From NCBI GenBank assembly GCA_963920765.1, contig OY987242.1, positions 35,984,002 through 36,048,001 on the forward strand: DNA of 64,000 nucleotides, in the 5' to 3' direction. The notes below the pieces were generated by a model. The model was not told the origin of the DNA. It saw only the letters and a list, made by a program, of their open reading frames with translations, and did no database searches. Of the stretch, positions 23,501 to 36,850 are shown in pieces (position 1 is the stretch's first letter; the number at the start of each line of letters is the position of its first letter). Made by a program: the position numbers and the translations under genes. This DNA is from Ulota crispa. Its lineage: Eukaryota; Streptophyta; Bryopsida; Orthotrichales; Orthotrichaceae.

Positions 23501-25168
23501 AGAGCATGAAGATACCTCTGGATATTATTGTGTACAGACTTGTGAGATCTTATCTTTCTGCCACATCCATGAGACGGGCGGCCTTGAAGGTTAACCACGG
23601 AATTTTTATCTTTCTCGTTTTTTTGTTATTTGAAATGGCTGTAGAAGGAAAAAGATGCGTTTGGGTTTGTCTCTATGGCAATCATTACATCCAGGAAGAA
23701 ATGCAGTGTGCACTAACCAATTTCAAATATTTCCGGTCATTGTTCTGTTCCTGATTTGCTAGAAGAATTTTTTATCAGCTTATGTTTCTCTATATTTGGT
23801 TATCAGGCATTGTCAAAAACCTTGACGGACGACGAGCTTTATTTCCTGCGTAAACAATTTTCTATGCTGGAGCCCAACAGAGGTGGACGCATTTCTTTCG
23901 AAAATTTTAGACAGGTGGGTGTGGGTATATTGGTCTTAGTAGGTGCTTTTCTTAGTACGACATAGCTGTTTTTTCATGATTTTGTTTTCTTGCTTTGTCC
24001 ACGTAAACTGGTCTTGATGATAATATTGTCATAATCATTTTAGCTACTGAGATGTGAACAGTTCACGTTCTTTTTCTCTGATCATTACTATCTGAGTTGT
24101 GTGATATGGTTGTTTATGCTTTAGGCATTGTTGAGGAATTCAACCGATGCAATGAAGGAAGCTCGGGTGTTTGAGATACTGACCTCTGTAAGTTGTTTGA
24201 AGTTTTAGTTGATGCTTACTGTTGTGTGTGTCCTGAACTGTAGTAGTTGAGACGGATGCTTTTAAAAGTTTCTAGTCTCAAAGAATGGGCAAAAGAATCT
24301 TCATAGATTGTGTTTCATGAATACTCTGGAGTTCGCTCTTCGTAATAGTTGAAGTATGTTTTCGTCGCTTCTGAGTGTTGCTTTGCTTGAGAACCGACTA
24401 AATCTTGCTTCTTCGCTTACTATTCATGTCCATAGGATGATTCATGTGGGTGACTTTTGTGCATCTGGATGGGATTTCTGATCACAGATGATTTCTGTGC
24501 AGATGGATACACTTTCCTTCAAAAAACTGGACTTCGCCGAATTTTGTGCCGCGGCTATCAGTGTGCATCAGTTGGAAGGAACAGATCGATGGGAGCAACA
24601 TGCTCGTGCTGCATATGACATATTTGAATCAGAAGGAAACCGTGTTATCTCAGTAGAGGAACTCGCTCGAGTAAGAATCATTTTCCTCGTTAGTTCAAAG
24701 GTTTTAATTGCATTTGTTTGTTTTGACTGGATGCTGCTCTATCTCTGAAGTAGAGTTTTTCTCCTACTTCAGATTCGTTACACTTGCGAGTTGGTTGTGT
24801 TAGCTGACTGTTCCGATAATCCAATTCGTGTTGATTCTACACCGTATCGATCTCAGCAGTAATTTAGGGGTGGTTTCGTACTTGATTAGTAATCTAAAGT
24901 GTCCTAGAACCATCAGGCAGGAAGAACCCGTCTCTACTCTTGTTCTTGCAATCAGTTGGATGGATTACCTGTTGAACGTCTGTTCTCTTTGTTACAAAGA
25001 TATATTAACTTCGTTGGTGGATGTCAACAGGAGGTAGGGCTAGCGCCGACCGTTCCTGCTCAAGTCTTTCATGAATGGCTGAGACATTCAGATGGCAAGC
25101 TAAGTTATATTGGATTTACCAAGCTGCTGCATGGTGTTACTACCCGCACCAACAGGAATCATCATTAG
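20509..25168 (+). CDS. CDPK-related protein kinase (CRK), 11 exons
   Basis: Exons 20509-21051, 21573-21703, 21870-21911, 22258-22366, 22606-22684, 23050-23346, 23480-23589, 23807-23914, 24125-24187, 24503-24670 and 25031-25168 join in phase to 595 codons plus TAG, the usual CRK length. The N-terminus MGQCYGK has Gly2 and Cys4 for myristoylation and palmitoylation, so plasma-membrane attachment is expected. Residues 30-130 are Ser/Pro-rich. The Ser/Thr kinase domain spans about 143-405: glycine loop GRGHFG 150-155, Lys175, Glu194, HRDLKPEN 269-276 with Asp271, DFG 292-294, APE 316-318. All catalytic residues are present. The C-terminal third (about 415-585) matches the CRK regulatory region with degenerate EF-hands, including [18 protein letters not shown] and [16 protein letters not shown]. 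CRKs phosphorylate protein Ser/Thr without depending on Ca2+ through EF-hands. The subgroup within CRKs cannot be told by eye. Confidence 0.95.
24481..24502 (+). other. Possible alternative 3' splice site before CRK exon 10
   Basis: Two AG acceptors lie 15 bp apart (after ATCACAG at 24487 and after TGTGCAG at 24502), both in phase 0. Using the upstream one would add MISVQ. The downstream one is chosen because the resulting spacing matches other CRKs as I recall them. Confidence 0.5.
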
Positions 25169-26455
25169 TGATTTTATCTTCTGATTTTCACAACGGTATT
25201 GGAGAATCCTGTCCCTCAGTCAAAGGTGGTGAATCGAGCTCTTGATTTCATCTTTCACACTCTGCGTGTGCCTTAAATGAAAAAGTTACTGTTTGCACGT
25301 GGTCGCGCAGGAGGGCATTTATAATGGCTAACGATCAACTTGGAAGATGATTCCACACCCTTCGTTGGAAGCGATCTGGCAGCTACTTGTCAGAGTTTTT
25401 TTTGTCAACTTTGTTCTAGGTCGCTATCAAAGCAGCGGTGTGATTTCTCTGCAGGCTCGTACGACCTGTACTATCCCGCGTTATGGGGTAGAATCATTGA
25501 TTCTAGGCAGTATTCAGCACACATTGAGTGCTTTGTAGAATTTTCATAAAATGTGGAAAATGGTTTTTTATTGAGACCCCACGAGGCAGAGAGTGGTGTA
25601 ATGCACAGGTTAGAATATGTCTGACTGGCAAGGAGGTATTGGAGCAACGTCATCATCTCTGCAGAAACTAACTTACACGCAGGACGTCGTCAACGTGGCC
25701 AACATTTGCTACGCGTGTTCAAGGTTTTATTTTGAAAACCCTGGCCCATGTACTTTTATTCAGCTAGTATTCCAGCACGGGGGTTCTATTGTTGCTACCC
25801 TCCGGATTCAGAGACCCTCTCGAGTCTCCCTTATTGTATCAATTGGTTCAATTATTTTGAATCTCTGAAGTGAACAAAAACAAAGCTGTTGTATTCGAAA
25901 GAGCATATTGAGAGGCTTTCTCCGTCATATTTGTGTTTGAGTATTTTGCCAAACATGAAATGGAAAATGAACAGGAATTGGATACTCACATGCTGTATCT
26001 TTGAGCGCACCGTTCTTATTTGGGGTTTTATGTCGTGGTCCATTTTGTAGTTAAATCTTAAATAAATTGATTCCTCCCAGGCGGTTTCAAAGCTTGTTCT
26101 TTGTCTTATTTTCTCATTTTCTCACACAAGGTGGCCCATGCTTGTTTTCTCGTATAAGAGAGCTCGAAGCTCATACTGACTTGTGCACCTTGTTGAACGC
26201 AATTTTCTGTTGTTTTCTCATAAGAAAGTTTAATTTTGCATGAGAAATCCCTTATTTTTGCATGAAAGTGCTTGAGGGAAACTCTACCTCCCTTGAGGTT
26301 TGAAACCTTGTTTTCTTTTCATAGTCCCTTATGAGCATGTATTGTGTGTTCCTACTAAATGTTTAGTAAAAGGTGTGGTGAGTTCTGTATTTTGCATTTT
26401 TACATTTTACATTTGTACATTTGTGCACATACATATGCACGTAAGTATATATACA
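25169..26455. other. CRK 3' flank
   Basis: The 3' untranslated region should begin here. An AATAAA at 26061-26066 is a candidate polyadenylation signal but far from the stop codon; the true site is unclear. Open frames at 25340-25549 and 25617-25868 show no domain. Confidence 0.4.
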
Positions 26456-26938
26456 TCTATACTACTAAGTGGGAGGGTTTCAACTATGTGCCTTTTCCAA
26501 AACTTTTTAGAACTATTTGGTGTAAGCTTAAGTACAAGCAATAAAGAAAGCCCGAGATGTAGAACATCAAGTGCCCTTTAATCATATTATTTTCCAAAAT
26601 CTTTTAGAATTTTTTGGTGGAAGGTGAAACAATGAAGATGTCCTAAATGTAGAACACCAAATGTCCTCCAATCATATGTTAAAATACCAACAAAACAAGT
26701 GCCCCTAGCAAAATATTAAATAATAGTATTGTGATGAAGGCAATTATTATTTTTGATTTCAAAAATGACCAAAATGATAGTACATCATGGTTAGATTATG
26801 AACAAGTTGTGAGATATTGATTTTTTGTGAAGTACATCAAGATTAGATTCTAGAACAATTGATTTGATTATGTAAATTTGAATGTTGCATTACCCATGTA
26901 TGTCCAACTCACTCAAAGTGTATGCCCATGTATGTATA
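26456..26938 (+). mobile_element. F3: Helitron-like element, 3' end worn
   Basis: The 5' tip TCTATACTACTAAGTGGG follows an A at 26455. The body is the reverse of F2 (phrases AGAACATCAAGTGCCC and GATGAAGGCAATT). A weak CAC/GTG stem lies near the 3' end at about 26910, but no CTAG follows; element G1 starts 12 bp later. Confidence 0.55.
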
Positions 26939-26950
26939 TATATATATATA

Positions 26951-27351
26951 GGGAATTACTATAGTGACACCCTAAATTGCTAACGGGACACCCGCTCTGA
27001 GCATGAAATTTGATAATTTAGTGCTATTTTTTGTTTATTAAGTGGTCCATCATTCATTCAATCATGAAATTATCACCTCTTTAAAAGAAAACATGGCAAA
27101 TACAAAAAAAATATGAAATATTATTGCACCAATACTATTTTTTGATATATTTTTACTTTATGTAACTCAAAAGTCTTATATTTTTAGTTTGAAGCTTAAG
27201 CACGCTTATTTTTTTTAGTATAGCCTTAGAATGATAAAGGTGAAACAAATCTTTTGATCTAAATAGAAAAATCAGCAAAATTAAAAATCACATTTTCATG
27301 CTGAGAGGGGGTGTTTTGTTAACAATTTAGGGTGTTGCTATAGTAATTCCC
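26951..27351. mobile_element. G1: TA-flanked element with GGGAATTAC ends
   Basis: Inverted ends of about 40 bp begin GGGAATTACTATAG and share ACACCCTAAATTG. TATATA tracts flank both sides, consistent with a TA target. The second copy is G2 (39395-39833). Confidence 0.75.
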
Positions 27352-27392
27352 TATATATATATATATATACATACATACATACATATATACAT

Positions 27393-27777
27393 ATGCTAAA
27401 GCGGCACTATCATGTTCTTAACATAACATCCCAAGGTATAAATTTTGTTGTTGGTTGTCTAAGTAGCATGAAGTCCGAAGGCAAAGTCTTACTAACAAAG
27501 AAGGTGCCCCAACCATGATGGCTATGAGCTCACTTTTAAAAGTAGGTGCCAAACAAGCTGTATTGTATTTGCATGTTTAGTTTTTGTCAAATTTTAATTT
27601 GGTGCATTTTGTCTATATGACCCATTTCCAATCTTTTACCAGATGTCCAACTTTTGTGCTCCTTTAGCTAAAATGATGAATATTGATGTGCAAGCTGTGG
27701 TGCTAACATTCATAGAAGTCAAATGTCTACCTCAAGCTGTTGCCCTAACAACATGAGGTGTTGCTTTAGCAATTCCC
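27393..27777. mobile_element. G3: related element with GCTAAAGC ends
   Basis: Left end GCTAAAGCGGCACTATCATG and right end, inverted, GCTAAAGCAACACCTCATG; the right side is preceded by GGGAATT as in G1. The ends differ from G1 further in, so it is a relative or a separate family. Confidence 0.5.
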
Positions 27778-28518
27778 TTTGTTTATATGATCTTCTGTAT
27801 AGAGTGGGATGACTCATTGACACCTCTAACTAGGTTTTCTTAATGCAGAACATCTATTATGGAAAAGTTTCCTATCTAACTAGAAAAGCACATATTCCTT
27901 GTTAGAGTAATGCAAAGATTTATCCTTGCAAACCTATATTCACAAACTTAACCTCTATAATGCTCTCAAGATCTAGAAGTACCAATTTTTTTCTTCAAAA
28001 AACAACATACAACAATGTTTATCCTTAAAAGTAGCCCCTCTAAAGCAATCAAAATCCAAGATAAACACAAAACCCTTGTCCAAATCCAATCCCCCTTACA
28101 GTAGATTTCCAAAAGGTAATCCATTTTATAATTAAAAACAAGGTACAACTATTGCTTTAGCACATTCATTAAATTCACAATATCAAAATTTCTAATCCCT
28201 TAATTCTTATATGTTTGTCAAAAAAATTAAAAAAACATCACAAAAAAGAAAATCACATGTAGACCTCACCGTAAGTAACTTACTAAATTAGAACAAACTA
28301 TTAACGGATTGTCCATATATAAGAGTAAAAATAGAGTCTATTAAAATCCAAAACAACTACCATCCGTATGATATAAAACCTAATCCAACCTACCCTCACA
28401 ACAAATAACACTCAAAATTGGAACTAACTAGAATTCAAAAGTATACCCAACTTTTAACTGATATACAATTCACATCATGATATTAATTTGAAACATGATA
28501 AGTTTGATAACCTATTTT
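27778..28518. other. AT-rich intergenic sequence
   Basis: No gene or paired repeat end recognised. Confidence 0.4.
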
Positions 28519-28918
28519 TTAACCTCTAAAGGCCCATGGGGTGCTTTCACCATAAACTGCCAAAATTTGTGTTTTCGAATATGTTGATGTGAATTTTAAT
28601 TTGAAAAATATTTTTGAAATTTCAACCGTACAAAATTGTAGTAAAATATTTTAGAAATGAGTGCAAAAAATTTCAGCCCATTTAACGACACAAATTGAAA
28701 GATTATAGCATTTGAAATTTATATATATATAAATAATTGTCCTTGCCCAAATGGATTAGTAGAATTTGAGTCTCTTTGGAGTCAAATTTCTGGTCGGCAT
28801 GAATTAAAATTTTTTTCCCACTAATATCAAAATCTTGTTGGGTACACTCATGAAAAGTTTCAAGAGCAAATTATGAATTTAGCTTACTCTACATTGCCCT
28901 GCAGTATAAGGAGGTTAA
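28519..28918. mobile_element. P6: probable TTAA-flanked element
   Basis: TTAA borders ends reading CCTCTAAAGGCCCATG and, inverted, CCTCCTTATACTGC. The right end matches poorly, so the pairing is tentative. A TATATATATA run is inside. Confidence 0.4.
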
Positions 28919-29110
28919 GTGAATTGGCAATACATTAGTCATTCTTTCATGATTTCTTGTGCATTGAGAACATCTTTTATTTGAAATTTGAAGGGTGGAG
29001 AGTTAGAGACAAACATTTGGAAAGTTTTAAAAAGAACTTAAAGAGCTTTGGATTTATATATTGAAAGATAATAGGCCCTGAAGTTAGAGGAAAACATTTT
29101 TTCTTGAAAC

Positions 29111-29170
29111 TACTTGAACATAGTTAACAAAGTTTAACTCTACTTGAACATAGTTAACAAAGTTTAACTC
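29111..29170. repeat. Perfect 2 x 30-bp tandem repeat
   Basis: The unit beginning TACTTGAACATAGTTAAC occurs twice in a row with no difference. Confidence 0.9.
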
Positions 29171-29384
29171 CCTTTAGAATGTGATGTGAGACCTCAATTT
29201 GTTTATTTATTTTAAATTGTACACCGTGTCTTTTTAGTTACATACTTGCCAAATTTCAAAAGTTGATGAGAATTTTAGCATAAGATTTTCCAAAGATGCC
29301 CAAACTGCCCGCGCTACCCAAATTCTTTTGGGTAGCATAACTTTTGAACTGAGCATCTGATTGGGGAAGACATTATACTTCTAC

Positions 29385-29541
29385 TTGCAAGTGAAAGAAA
29401 TCTTGTCCTAAACGACTGGTTCACAATGACTAAAAATGTCCTAAATGACTCAATTTTACTATAATGGAGTCATTGTATAGTCATTTAGGACATTTGCAAT
29501 TGTCATGAACTAGTCGTTTAGAACATGTTTTTCTTCTAGTG
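29385..29541. mobile_element. C2: CACTA-type hairpin element
   Basis: The right tip inverted is CACTAGAAGAAAAACATG; the left tip GTGAAAGAAATCTTG is worn. The halves are inverted copies sharing CTAAACGACT and AATGTCCTAAATGACT. The tip is nearly the same as C1. Confidence 0.6.
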
Positions 29542-31080
29542 TTGGGGGATACATATTTACATTATACACCTTGTGTAACAATTTTGAGAATATCCAATAT
29601 AAATTAACTCCATATGACCCTAATTGAGCTCTCAAGTGGTTGTTGAACGGACACTTGGGCTTTTAGGGATTAATTTATGGTCTAAAGTTGCAAAAAGTTC
29701 CTTTGGCTTTCTTCCTAATTACCTTAAGCTATCTTCTTTGCTGACATCCCATTTTAGAACTTTGTTAAAACATTTAAGCAAATATCTAAAATACACCAAA
29801 ATGGATCTTGTAAAAATTTCCAAGTTTTTTTGTTGCAACTAACTGCTATAGTATCTATTTATCACTAAAAGAAGCACAATTATTTTTCATGAAGCACTTT
29901 GATTAATATTGATATCATGTACAAAAGGTAAAGTGTTGTTTTGATAACAATTTAAAGATAGACTCTTGGGCTTAGATTACTGCTGCCTAGAAAATCTATT
30001 AGGTACATTAGTGACAATACAAGCTCTTAAGATATATATAATGACATTTGTTTATTTACAATAGTAGTGTAATGCTTAACAATGTAGACTATTCATTTCA
30101 TTATGGACTATGCAATATACCAAAAGATCTCCTAATATTTAAGCAAATCATGAAGAGATCTCTAAATGTTTAGGCAGTTCATCAAGAGGTCTCTTTGTGT
30201 TTTGCATATATCTACAATTTTTTTTTTTTTTTGTTGAATTATTAATCTTGGACTCCAAGTAATAAAAAATTGGTTAAAAACGCCATATTGATTACATTCA
30301 CGATTTTTTCATTCTCTTTTAGATATATTTATAAATACCTAAATTCCTACATACAAGAATCTACATACAATATTCAACATACAAATATATGCTTAAAAAT
30401 CCAAAATTGAAATACAAACACTTACAAAAGAAGGTTCAAAAAATGAATAACTAAACCTTTGGTGGCTCTTCTCACCTTGTATGTGCATCGAGCACCAAAC
30501 AATCATACATACAATGTTAGAACTGTGACTTTTCCCAATGACCATTTTATTCTAATTTGATTTCTAAAATTTGATTAACTTTCGTTTAGTAATATAGTGA
30601 TTTTGTTAACTACTAGACTCAAGAGTTTATTAGCTTTAGATTTCAAAACTAACACGTAAATGCAAATTCTACTAACCAAACTATAATAGTTGCAGAACAA
30701 ATACGTTTTTATGTCAATTTTTTTAAAAGAAAAATACCTAATTTTACACTTAAAAAGGGCAATTTACATTTACATTGTGATTGTATTTTGTATTAAACCG
30801 ATTTTGGCAAAAAAAATTGAAAATTTTAGTCTCTTTTGTGTTTCTTGCATTCAGAAAAAAAGAAAAACGTGTGCAACATCAAACGCAAGTTTATGTAAGC
30901 TTTTAAAATTAACCTCAAATAGGTCGTGGAAGTATACTCCCTAACTTCAAACCACCCTATATTATTAATTATTAAGGCAACGAAACAAAAAAAAACATAC
31001 ATATCTGCTTTGTGGATCATCAAAATAAGAGAGGCAAGCCCTCTCTCTTCTACTTTTGGAGGTTTATTTATCAAAAGAGT
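29542..31080. other. AT-rich intergenic sequence
   Basis: Contains a T run near 30218-30233. No gene or paired repeat was recognised. Open frames at 29624-29842 and 30690-30944 look random. Confidence 0.4.
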
Positions 31081-32013
31081 TTAACCCCTAAAGGACCAAG
31101 CCCCTTTTTTTGATGAAAGTCACAAAAAACTACCACTTTTTGGGAATGAATAAAATGTTGGGAAAAAATAAAATTTTCAAAAATCCAACCATAAAATCTT
31201 GCCCTAGACTATGGGAGGTACTTGGGGAAAAAATATCAGCTCATTCTAGATGTAGAGGAGTGAGATATTGACATCTGAAGTGAAAAATAAATTTTTTTTC
31301 ACTACTGCCCAAAAATTTCAGAAGCCTTTGACCACCTTTACAGCAAAAATATTGCTCTACACAAAGTTGAGGTTTAATTGTTCCATGTGGAAGATCAAGT
31401 TAGGTATGCATAGGAGAATTCTCAAATGAAACAGAGGTGTACAACATGCTTCAAAAAATCTTTGAATGTCCAAAAGTCATGAAATTTGCAAATACACTAG
31501 GCAAAATTGGAGGCTTTATATAAAAATAAAAAATCCAAATCACGTTAATAAAAATAGTGAAACCCAAGGATTCTTAGCCTACTACAACTTGGAGAAAAAA
31601 AGAGTCAAAAAACAAATACACAAACCGCACAAAAAATGAAAGTACCAAATTTTACAAAGGGTAGAAGGAATGGAGGGTGGAGAGTTTTCCAAGCCAAGGG
31701 CCCCTTCCACTCCACTCCCCTTTGCCCAAGTGCCCACACCTTCAGCCTATAAGGGCTTATCCTCTTTGGAGACAACAACCACTTACAAAGGCAAAGCCTT
31801 GCCCAAATTGCCCCTTTTTTTCCTAGTTTTGAAATTTTTTTGATAATTTCTTTATTGAATGTTGGAATGAAGAAAATTTGGATATTCACTTAGATCTTGG
31901 AATTCCCCACCTGCAACAAAAGTTTCAAAAAATCCCAAAAACTACTTTAGTTGTAGGTACATGCCCAAAATCCAATTGTCCCCCAAAGGGGCAGTTGGTC
32001 CCTTAGGTGTTAA
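31081..32013 (-). mobile_element. P7: TTAA-flanked element, subtype b
   Basis: Ends read inward CCCCTAAAGGACCAAGCC and (inverted right) CACCTAAGGGACCAACTG, with TTAA outside each. The part nearest the left border matches P14; the middle matches P15 and P9 instead of P1 and P2. Confidence 0.75.
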
Positions 32014-32520
32014 GAGACTTGCTCTTGCTGAAGAGTTGTGGATTTACTTGCAGTGTTGTATTTTTTTGGAGTCAAATGGATGTAGTCCAAGGAGGAATCC
32101 ATTGGCTCTTTTTGTAAATAAGGGTTAGATGTTTTTGAGAATAGCTAAGAGGGTACTTGCTTTAGCCAATGCCAAAGAAAGGGTAGAATGAAGGCACTTT
32201 GAAGCTCTCAATATCTATTTGTGAGAATAAACATTGAAAGTACAACCCAAAAAATAAAAATAAAGGACTAATCTGTATTCTATATGAACAAGCAATTTTG
32301 GATGAGCAAGAGCAATATTACCAATAAGCGCAATACAAATGGGGGAACACAAACACTATATACATGAAAAAAAAGCCAAAAGTTTTGCAAAAGGAAGTTC
32401 CACCATTTATTTGGATTCTATGGTATGAGCTTCTAGACAATATTTATGCTTATGCCACTTCAATCCTTATACTGTTGATGAAGAGGTCCATTTGTCGCAC
32501 AATGTGGTAAATTTGTTGAG

Positions 32521-32925
32521 TACTGTATGTTCATAGCAGATTCGGCTCAAATCTGCCGAATCATTTATTTTCTCACAAAAATCTAATTCGGCATCTACTT
32601 CTACAATTAAATTAAGATTAGGTATTTTCAAAAAAAACTATTATTATTTGATAGTCAATCAATTTTTTTAAAGTAGAATCAAGTATTTTGCAAAGAATCT
32701 TTAACTTTCCAAAATTTACCCTTGGTATAAAATTTGCAATAGATTGAGTATTCTTGGAATTAGCTTAAAACTTCCAAAAATAGCTAAACTTAATGACTTT
32801 TATGATGTCACACTTCAGATTTTAGATTTATTTAACATTGGACATTTTTGGAGAATAATTTATAGAATAATTAGGCAAAATTTTGGGGAATTATTTTATA
32901 CCGAATCTGCTAACAACCTACAGTA
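32521..32925. mobile_element. R1: family R element, 405 bp
   Basis: Ends TACTGTATGTTCATAGCAG and, inverted, TACTGTAGGTTGTTAGCAG. It aligns over its length with R2 (43867-44276), sharing TGGTATAAAATTTGCAATAG and GAATAATTAGGCAAAATTTT. Confidence 0.7.
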
Positions 32926-33800
32926 ATGATGACAACGTTGTTTCCAAACACTCCCTCTTTCCTGTTGCAAATGCAAATTACATATTTTCTCATATGCCAT
33001 GCACCAAGGCGGAAACTCAAGCATGATACAAATTTCCATTTTAATTATAATGCTAATAAATGAAGAGAAAATCAGTTGCAAGTAATGGGCCATTGCTTCA
33101 ACCCTCACTAATTTATCTCAAAAAGTTATGGAGATATAAAAGTCAAATTGCTTGTTATTATAATATTGATATAAAATGAGCGAGAAAGTCAACAACTGTT
33201 ACTACAAGGGCAATTGCAAATAGCATCTTTGTTTGCAAAGGCTCCCTTTGGAGCTAATAGGCTCTTCTTTTTGTTCTTCAAAATAGGGCAGTATTGCTCT
33301 CAATGACTTCTATCTTTAGTTTTTAAAGTTTTATTTGCATAGGAGTATTTTGTAGGAGATTTCGTGTGATTTATATTTGATTTTAGTTGATTGAAAATAT
33401 TTCTCCTACATCCAATAAATGTTGACAGTTCCTTAAGAATTATTTTGCTTATGTACCACATTATTATACGCAATGCAATGACAAACGATAAATCCCAAAA
33501 TGTCAAAGAAAGATGCAAGTCTATAAATCAATTAAGTTTTGCAAACTCATTTGTTATTCAATCTTTCTCTCATTTGATCACCTTCTTTTTTGTGTCTTCT
33601 ATTTTCATGAAGCTTTCCATTTCCGAATCCAAGAAGTGAATTTCCATACAAACTTACATTTGATGGTTTAGGCTCTCTTCATGACTTACAATCAAGGTCC
33701 GGGAAGAACTGGTGGCTAATTAAAGCTAGCCAGTTGAAATGAGAAAATACCATTTGCAATCTATAGACATCAAACTAGTTCAAAATCTAGTTTTATTTAT
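32926..33800. other. AT-rich intergenic sequence
   Basis: No gene or paired repeat recognised. Confidence 0.4.
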
Positions 33801-34213
33801 GAGAATTGATATGTATACCATACCTTTTCAATTACTGTACCACACCCAAGAGTAAAATTTAGATTTCTACCATCAAAAAGCTGAATTTGAGAATTTGGAA
33901 TTCACATTTGGACTTAGAGACCATGATTTAGTCTATAACCATGAAAAACAGTTGCGATTCAACAACACCCAATGAAAAAGTTTAGCTAGGGAGAATAGTG
34001 TTACTTTTATTTTTGTTTGTAAAAAAGATAAGCTTTTTCATTGGGTGTTGTTAAATAGCAACTTTTTTTGTGGTTATAGACTAAATCATGGTCTCTAAGT
34101 CCAAATTTGAATTCCAAATTCTCAACTTCAGCTTTTTTGATGGTAGAAATCTAAATTCTACTCTTGAGGTGTGGTATAGTAATTGAAAGGGTGTGGTACA
34201 CATATCAATTCCC
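33801..34213. mobile_element. E3: palindromic family E element
   Basis: The right end inverted is GGGAATTGATATGTGTACCA; the left is GAGAATTGATATGTATACCA. The two halves form a hairpin around 34005, sharing AGAGACCATGATTTAGTCTA in inverse. It is homologous to E2. Confidence 0.75.
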
Positions 34214-34390
34214 TTTATTTATTTGTAGTATGAAATAGAGAAAATAATTGAAATAATTTTGTGATAAACCGGTTCAATATTGGAATTTAAGGAAATCAAC
34301 TGAAAAAACTCAAATATTTCCCTACGCTTATAATACTTATGCAACCAATAAAAAGTAGTTGTAACCCTAGCAATGCAGTAAACACAAGGA

Positions 34391-35119
34391 TTAACCCTTG
34401 AGCGCCCTAGCGCCTCAAACATTGCCCTCCATGATTTCAAAGTTTTGTTTGAGGGTCTGGATCTAACTTTTTGGTCTTACTATAAATTACAATTATGAAG
34501 GCATTCATGTTATCCATGTCAATGGAGTAATGGCAAGGAAAGCCAAATATTGTACAAGTGCTACAAGAGACTTGATTGGGTGAAACACCATACTAGGCGT
34601 GGTGGCAAGCAGCATTTTAGAGTCTACAACTTCCTTGTGTAAACTTTGTGGTAGTGGAAAAATTGTTGGCAAGGGTTCAAGCATGTTCTAGACACTTATT
34701 ATGGCAACCATCACCAACTCTGCTAGTCATTGATTTTTGTGCAATAGCAATTTAAAGCCCTAAAATTTAACATAAAAAGAAGCGCAATCTTCAATAATTT
34801 AGAAGTGTGTGCATTCACATCTAATCTTGCTGCTCACAAAATTTAAGGGGCTAATAGGATTTTGTAAAAATCATCAAATAGCAACTACCTACCAAAAAAT
34901 GAGATTTTGTCATCACATGTTGTTTGATCAAATGTTATAATCTCCCATCTCCCACATTTTGTTGTTCCCAAAATTTGCAAGCCATTTTCTAAGTAGGTGT
35001 TCCACTATTTTCAATGGTCACTTTTTGTGGATCATCTAATTGACTAAGATACAATGCATCAAAGTTGTTGATCTCCAAGCACAATTTTGGTGAAAATGGC
35101 ATGGGCATTTAGGGGTTAA
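34391..35119. mobile_element. P8: TTAA-flanked element, AAATG-type right end
   Basis: Ends read inward CCCTTGAGCGCCCTAG and CCCCTAAATGCCCATGCC, with TTAA outside each. The interior differs from subtypes a and b. Confidence 0.55.
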
Positions 35120-35928
35120 AGTGCCTCAATATCCTCCGTTTATTTTTGAGATACCATTAACATTTTCTATCACTACTTTACCAAGATTCATAGCAATATC
35201 AAAAAAAATTCTACAAATCATTTGGAGTCTTCTAGTTCTTCAATAAATAAGTGCTACACTAGTGCTTGGCTATCTTCAACATTTGTAAGAGCAACAATTG
35301 GATAAGGTCACACTCCCATTCCCCTTTTGCCCAAAGCATGTATTATGAGCTTGGTTAAGGTCAAGTGCTTGCATATGGTCAACGTTTTCTTTTCATCATT
35401 GCCCGTTTTTACTCATTAGTTAGAAAGATGTTTGGTTAGTGTACCAAGAACATGGGTGGCAAATACCTCCAAAATTGCAACCACTAGAACTAGGGAAAGT
35501 AACTCAAATAGAACATTGGGTAAGATCAACACTTTTTTCCAACCCAAAGTGTTGAACTTATCCAAGCACTATTGTATTAAGATATGCAGAATTGGCTATC
35601 AAATAAAGAATGCAATGCCTTCTTCCAAGTTCCACCACTAGATCTTGCAATATAACCATGTCTCTCAATCCTTTGTACAAATTGCTATTTTTAATGATGT
35701 AAAAATCACTAGTTGTTGAAGTGACTTTTTAATTGAGAGATTTTACAATCAAGATGTGGGTCCCATCAATGGCTCTGCACATGTTTGGTAATCTTATCAA
35801 GTCCTCAAAGCCTCATTTATACTTTGCAAAGAATCTCCAGTATAAATTGAAATGCAGTGACTAAATAGTTTGTTTGCATTAGTGTTTTTTAACTATTAAA
35901 ACTCTTACCAATTGATCCACAATAAGTC
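35120..35928. other. AT-rich intergenic sequence
   Basis: No gene or paired repeat recognised; the open frame 35432-35641 looks random. Confidence 0.4.
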
Positions 35929-36850
35929 TTAACCCTTATAGGACCAACTGTCCTCGAGGATAAATGGACCTTGGGCATGTACCTATGACTAAACTAGTTT
36001 TTATTAATTTTTGAAAATTTTGAGGCTAGTGGGGAATTCAAAGATGTATGTGCATATCTAATTTTTTCTTCATTCTGACCATTATTGAAGAAGTTATGCA
36101 TGAGTTTCTGAAAAACAAGGGGAGGTGATCCAAGGAGCCCAAGAAACTTTTTTAAAAATTGCATTTAAAAATAAAATAAAATAAAATTGATTCTTTAAAT
36201 TTTTATACATGAGGAGAGCTTTGAATCATTCCATCCCAACAGATGAGTGAGAAGTTTTAGTTTGTAAGCACATATGGAACTCCCAAACCTCTATTCCTTT
36301 TGCCCCTTGTTAAATTTGGTGCTTTAGTTTTTTTTTTTAGTTTTTTTTTCCAAGTTGTAGTAGACTAAGATTCCTTAGTTTTTACCATTTGGATCAAAGT
36401 AACTCATATTTCTCAATTTTACGTAAATCCTCCAATCTTGCCTAGTGTATGCGCAAATTTCATGGCCTTACAACATTACAATATTTTACAAAATATGATC
36501 CACACCTCCACTTCATTTCAAAATTCTTCCACACATACTTAACTTGGTTTTCAACATGGAAAAAATAAACCTCAACTTTGAGAGCAACTTTTTTGATATT
36601 GGAGCAACCAAAGGCTTTTGAAATTTTTGGGCAATAGGAGAAAAAAAAATTGCACTTTGGATGTCAATATCTCTCTCATCTACATCTAGAATGAGCTGAT
36701 TTGTTTTCTAGAAGTACCTCCCATAGTCTAGGGCAAGATCCTATGGATGAATTTTCAAAAAAACTCTTTTTCCTACCTTTGTGCTAATTCTCCCAAAAGT
36801 GGCAGTTTTCAGTGATTTTCACATAAAAATGGGCGCCCTTTAGAGGTTAA
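35929..36850 (+). mobile_element. P9: TTAA-flanked element, subtype b
   Basis: Ends read inward CCCTTATAGGACCAACTG and CCTCTAAAGGGCGCCC. The left end carries the inner palindrome GTCCTCGAGGAT, followed by GGGCATGTACCTATGACT as in P2 and P15. Confidence 0.7.
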
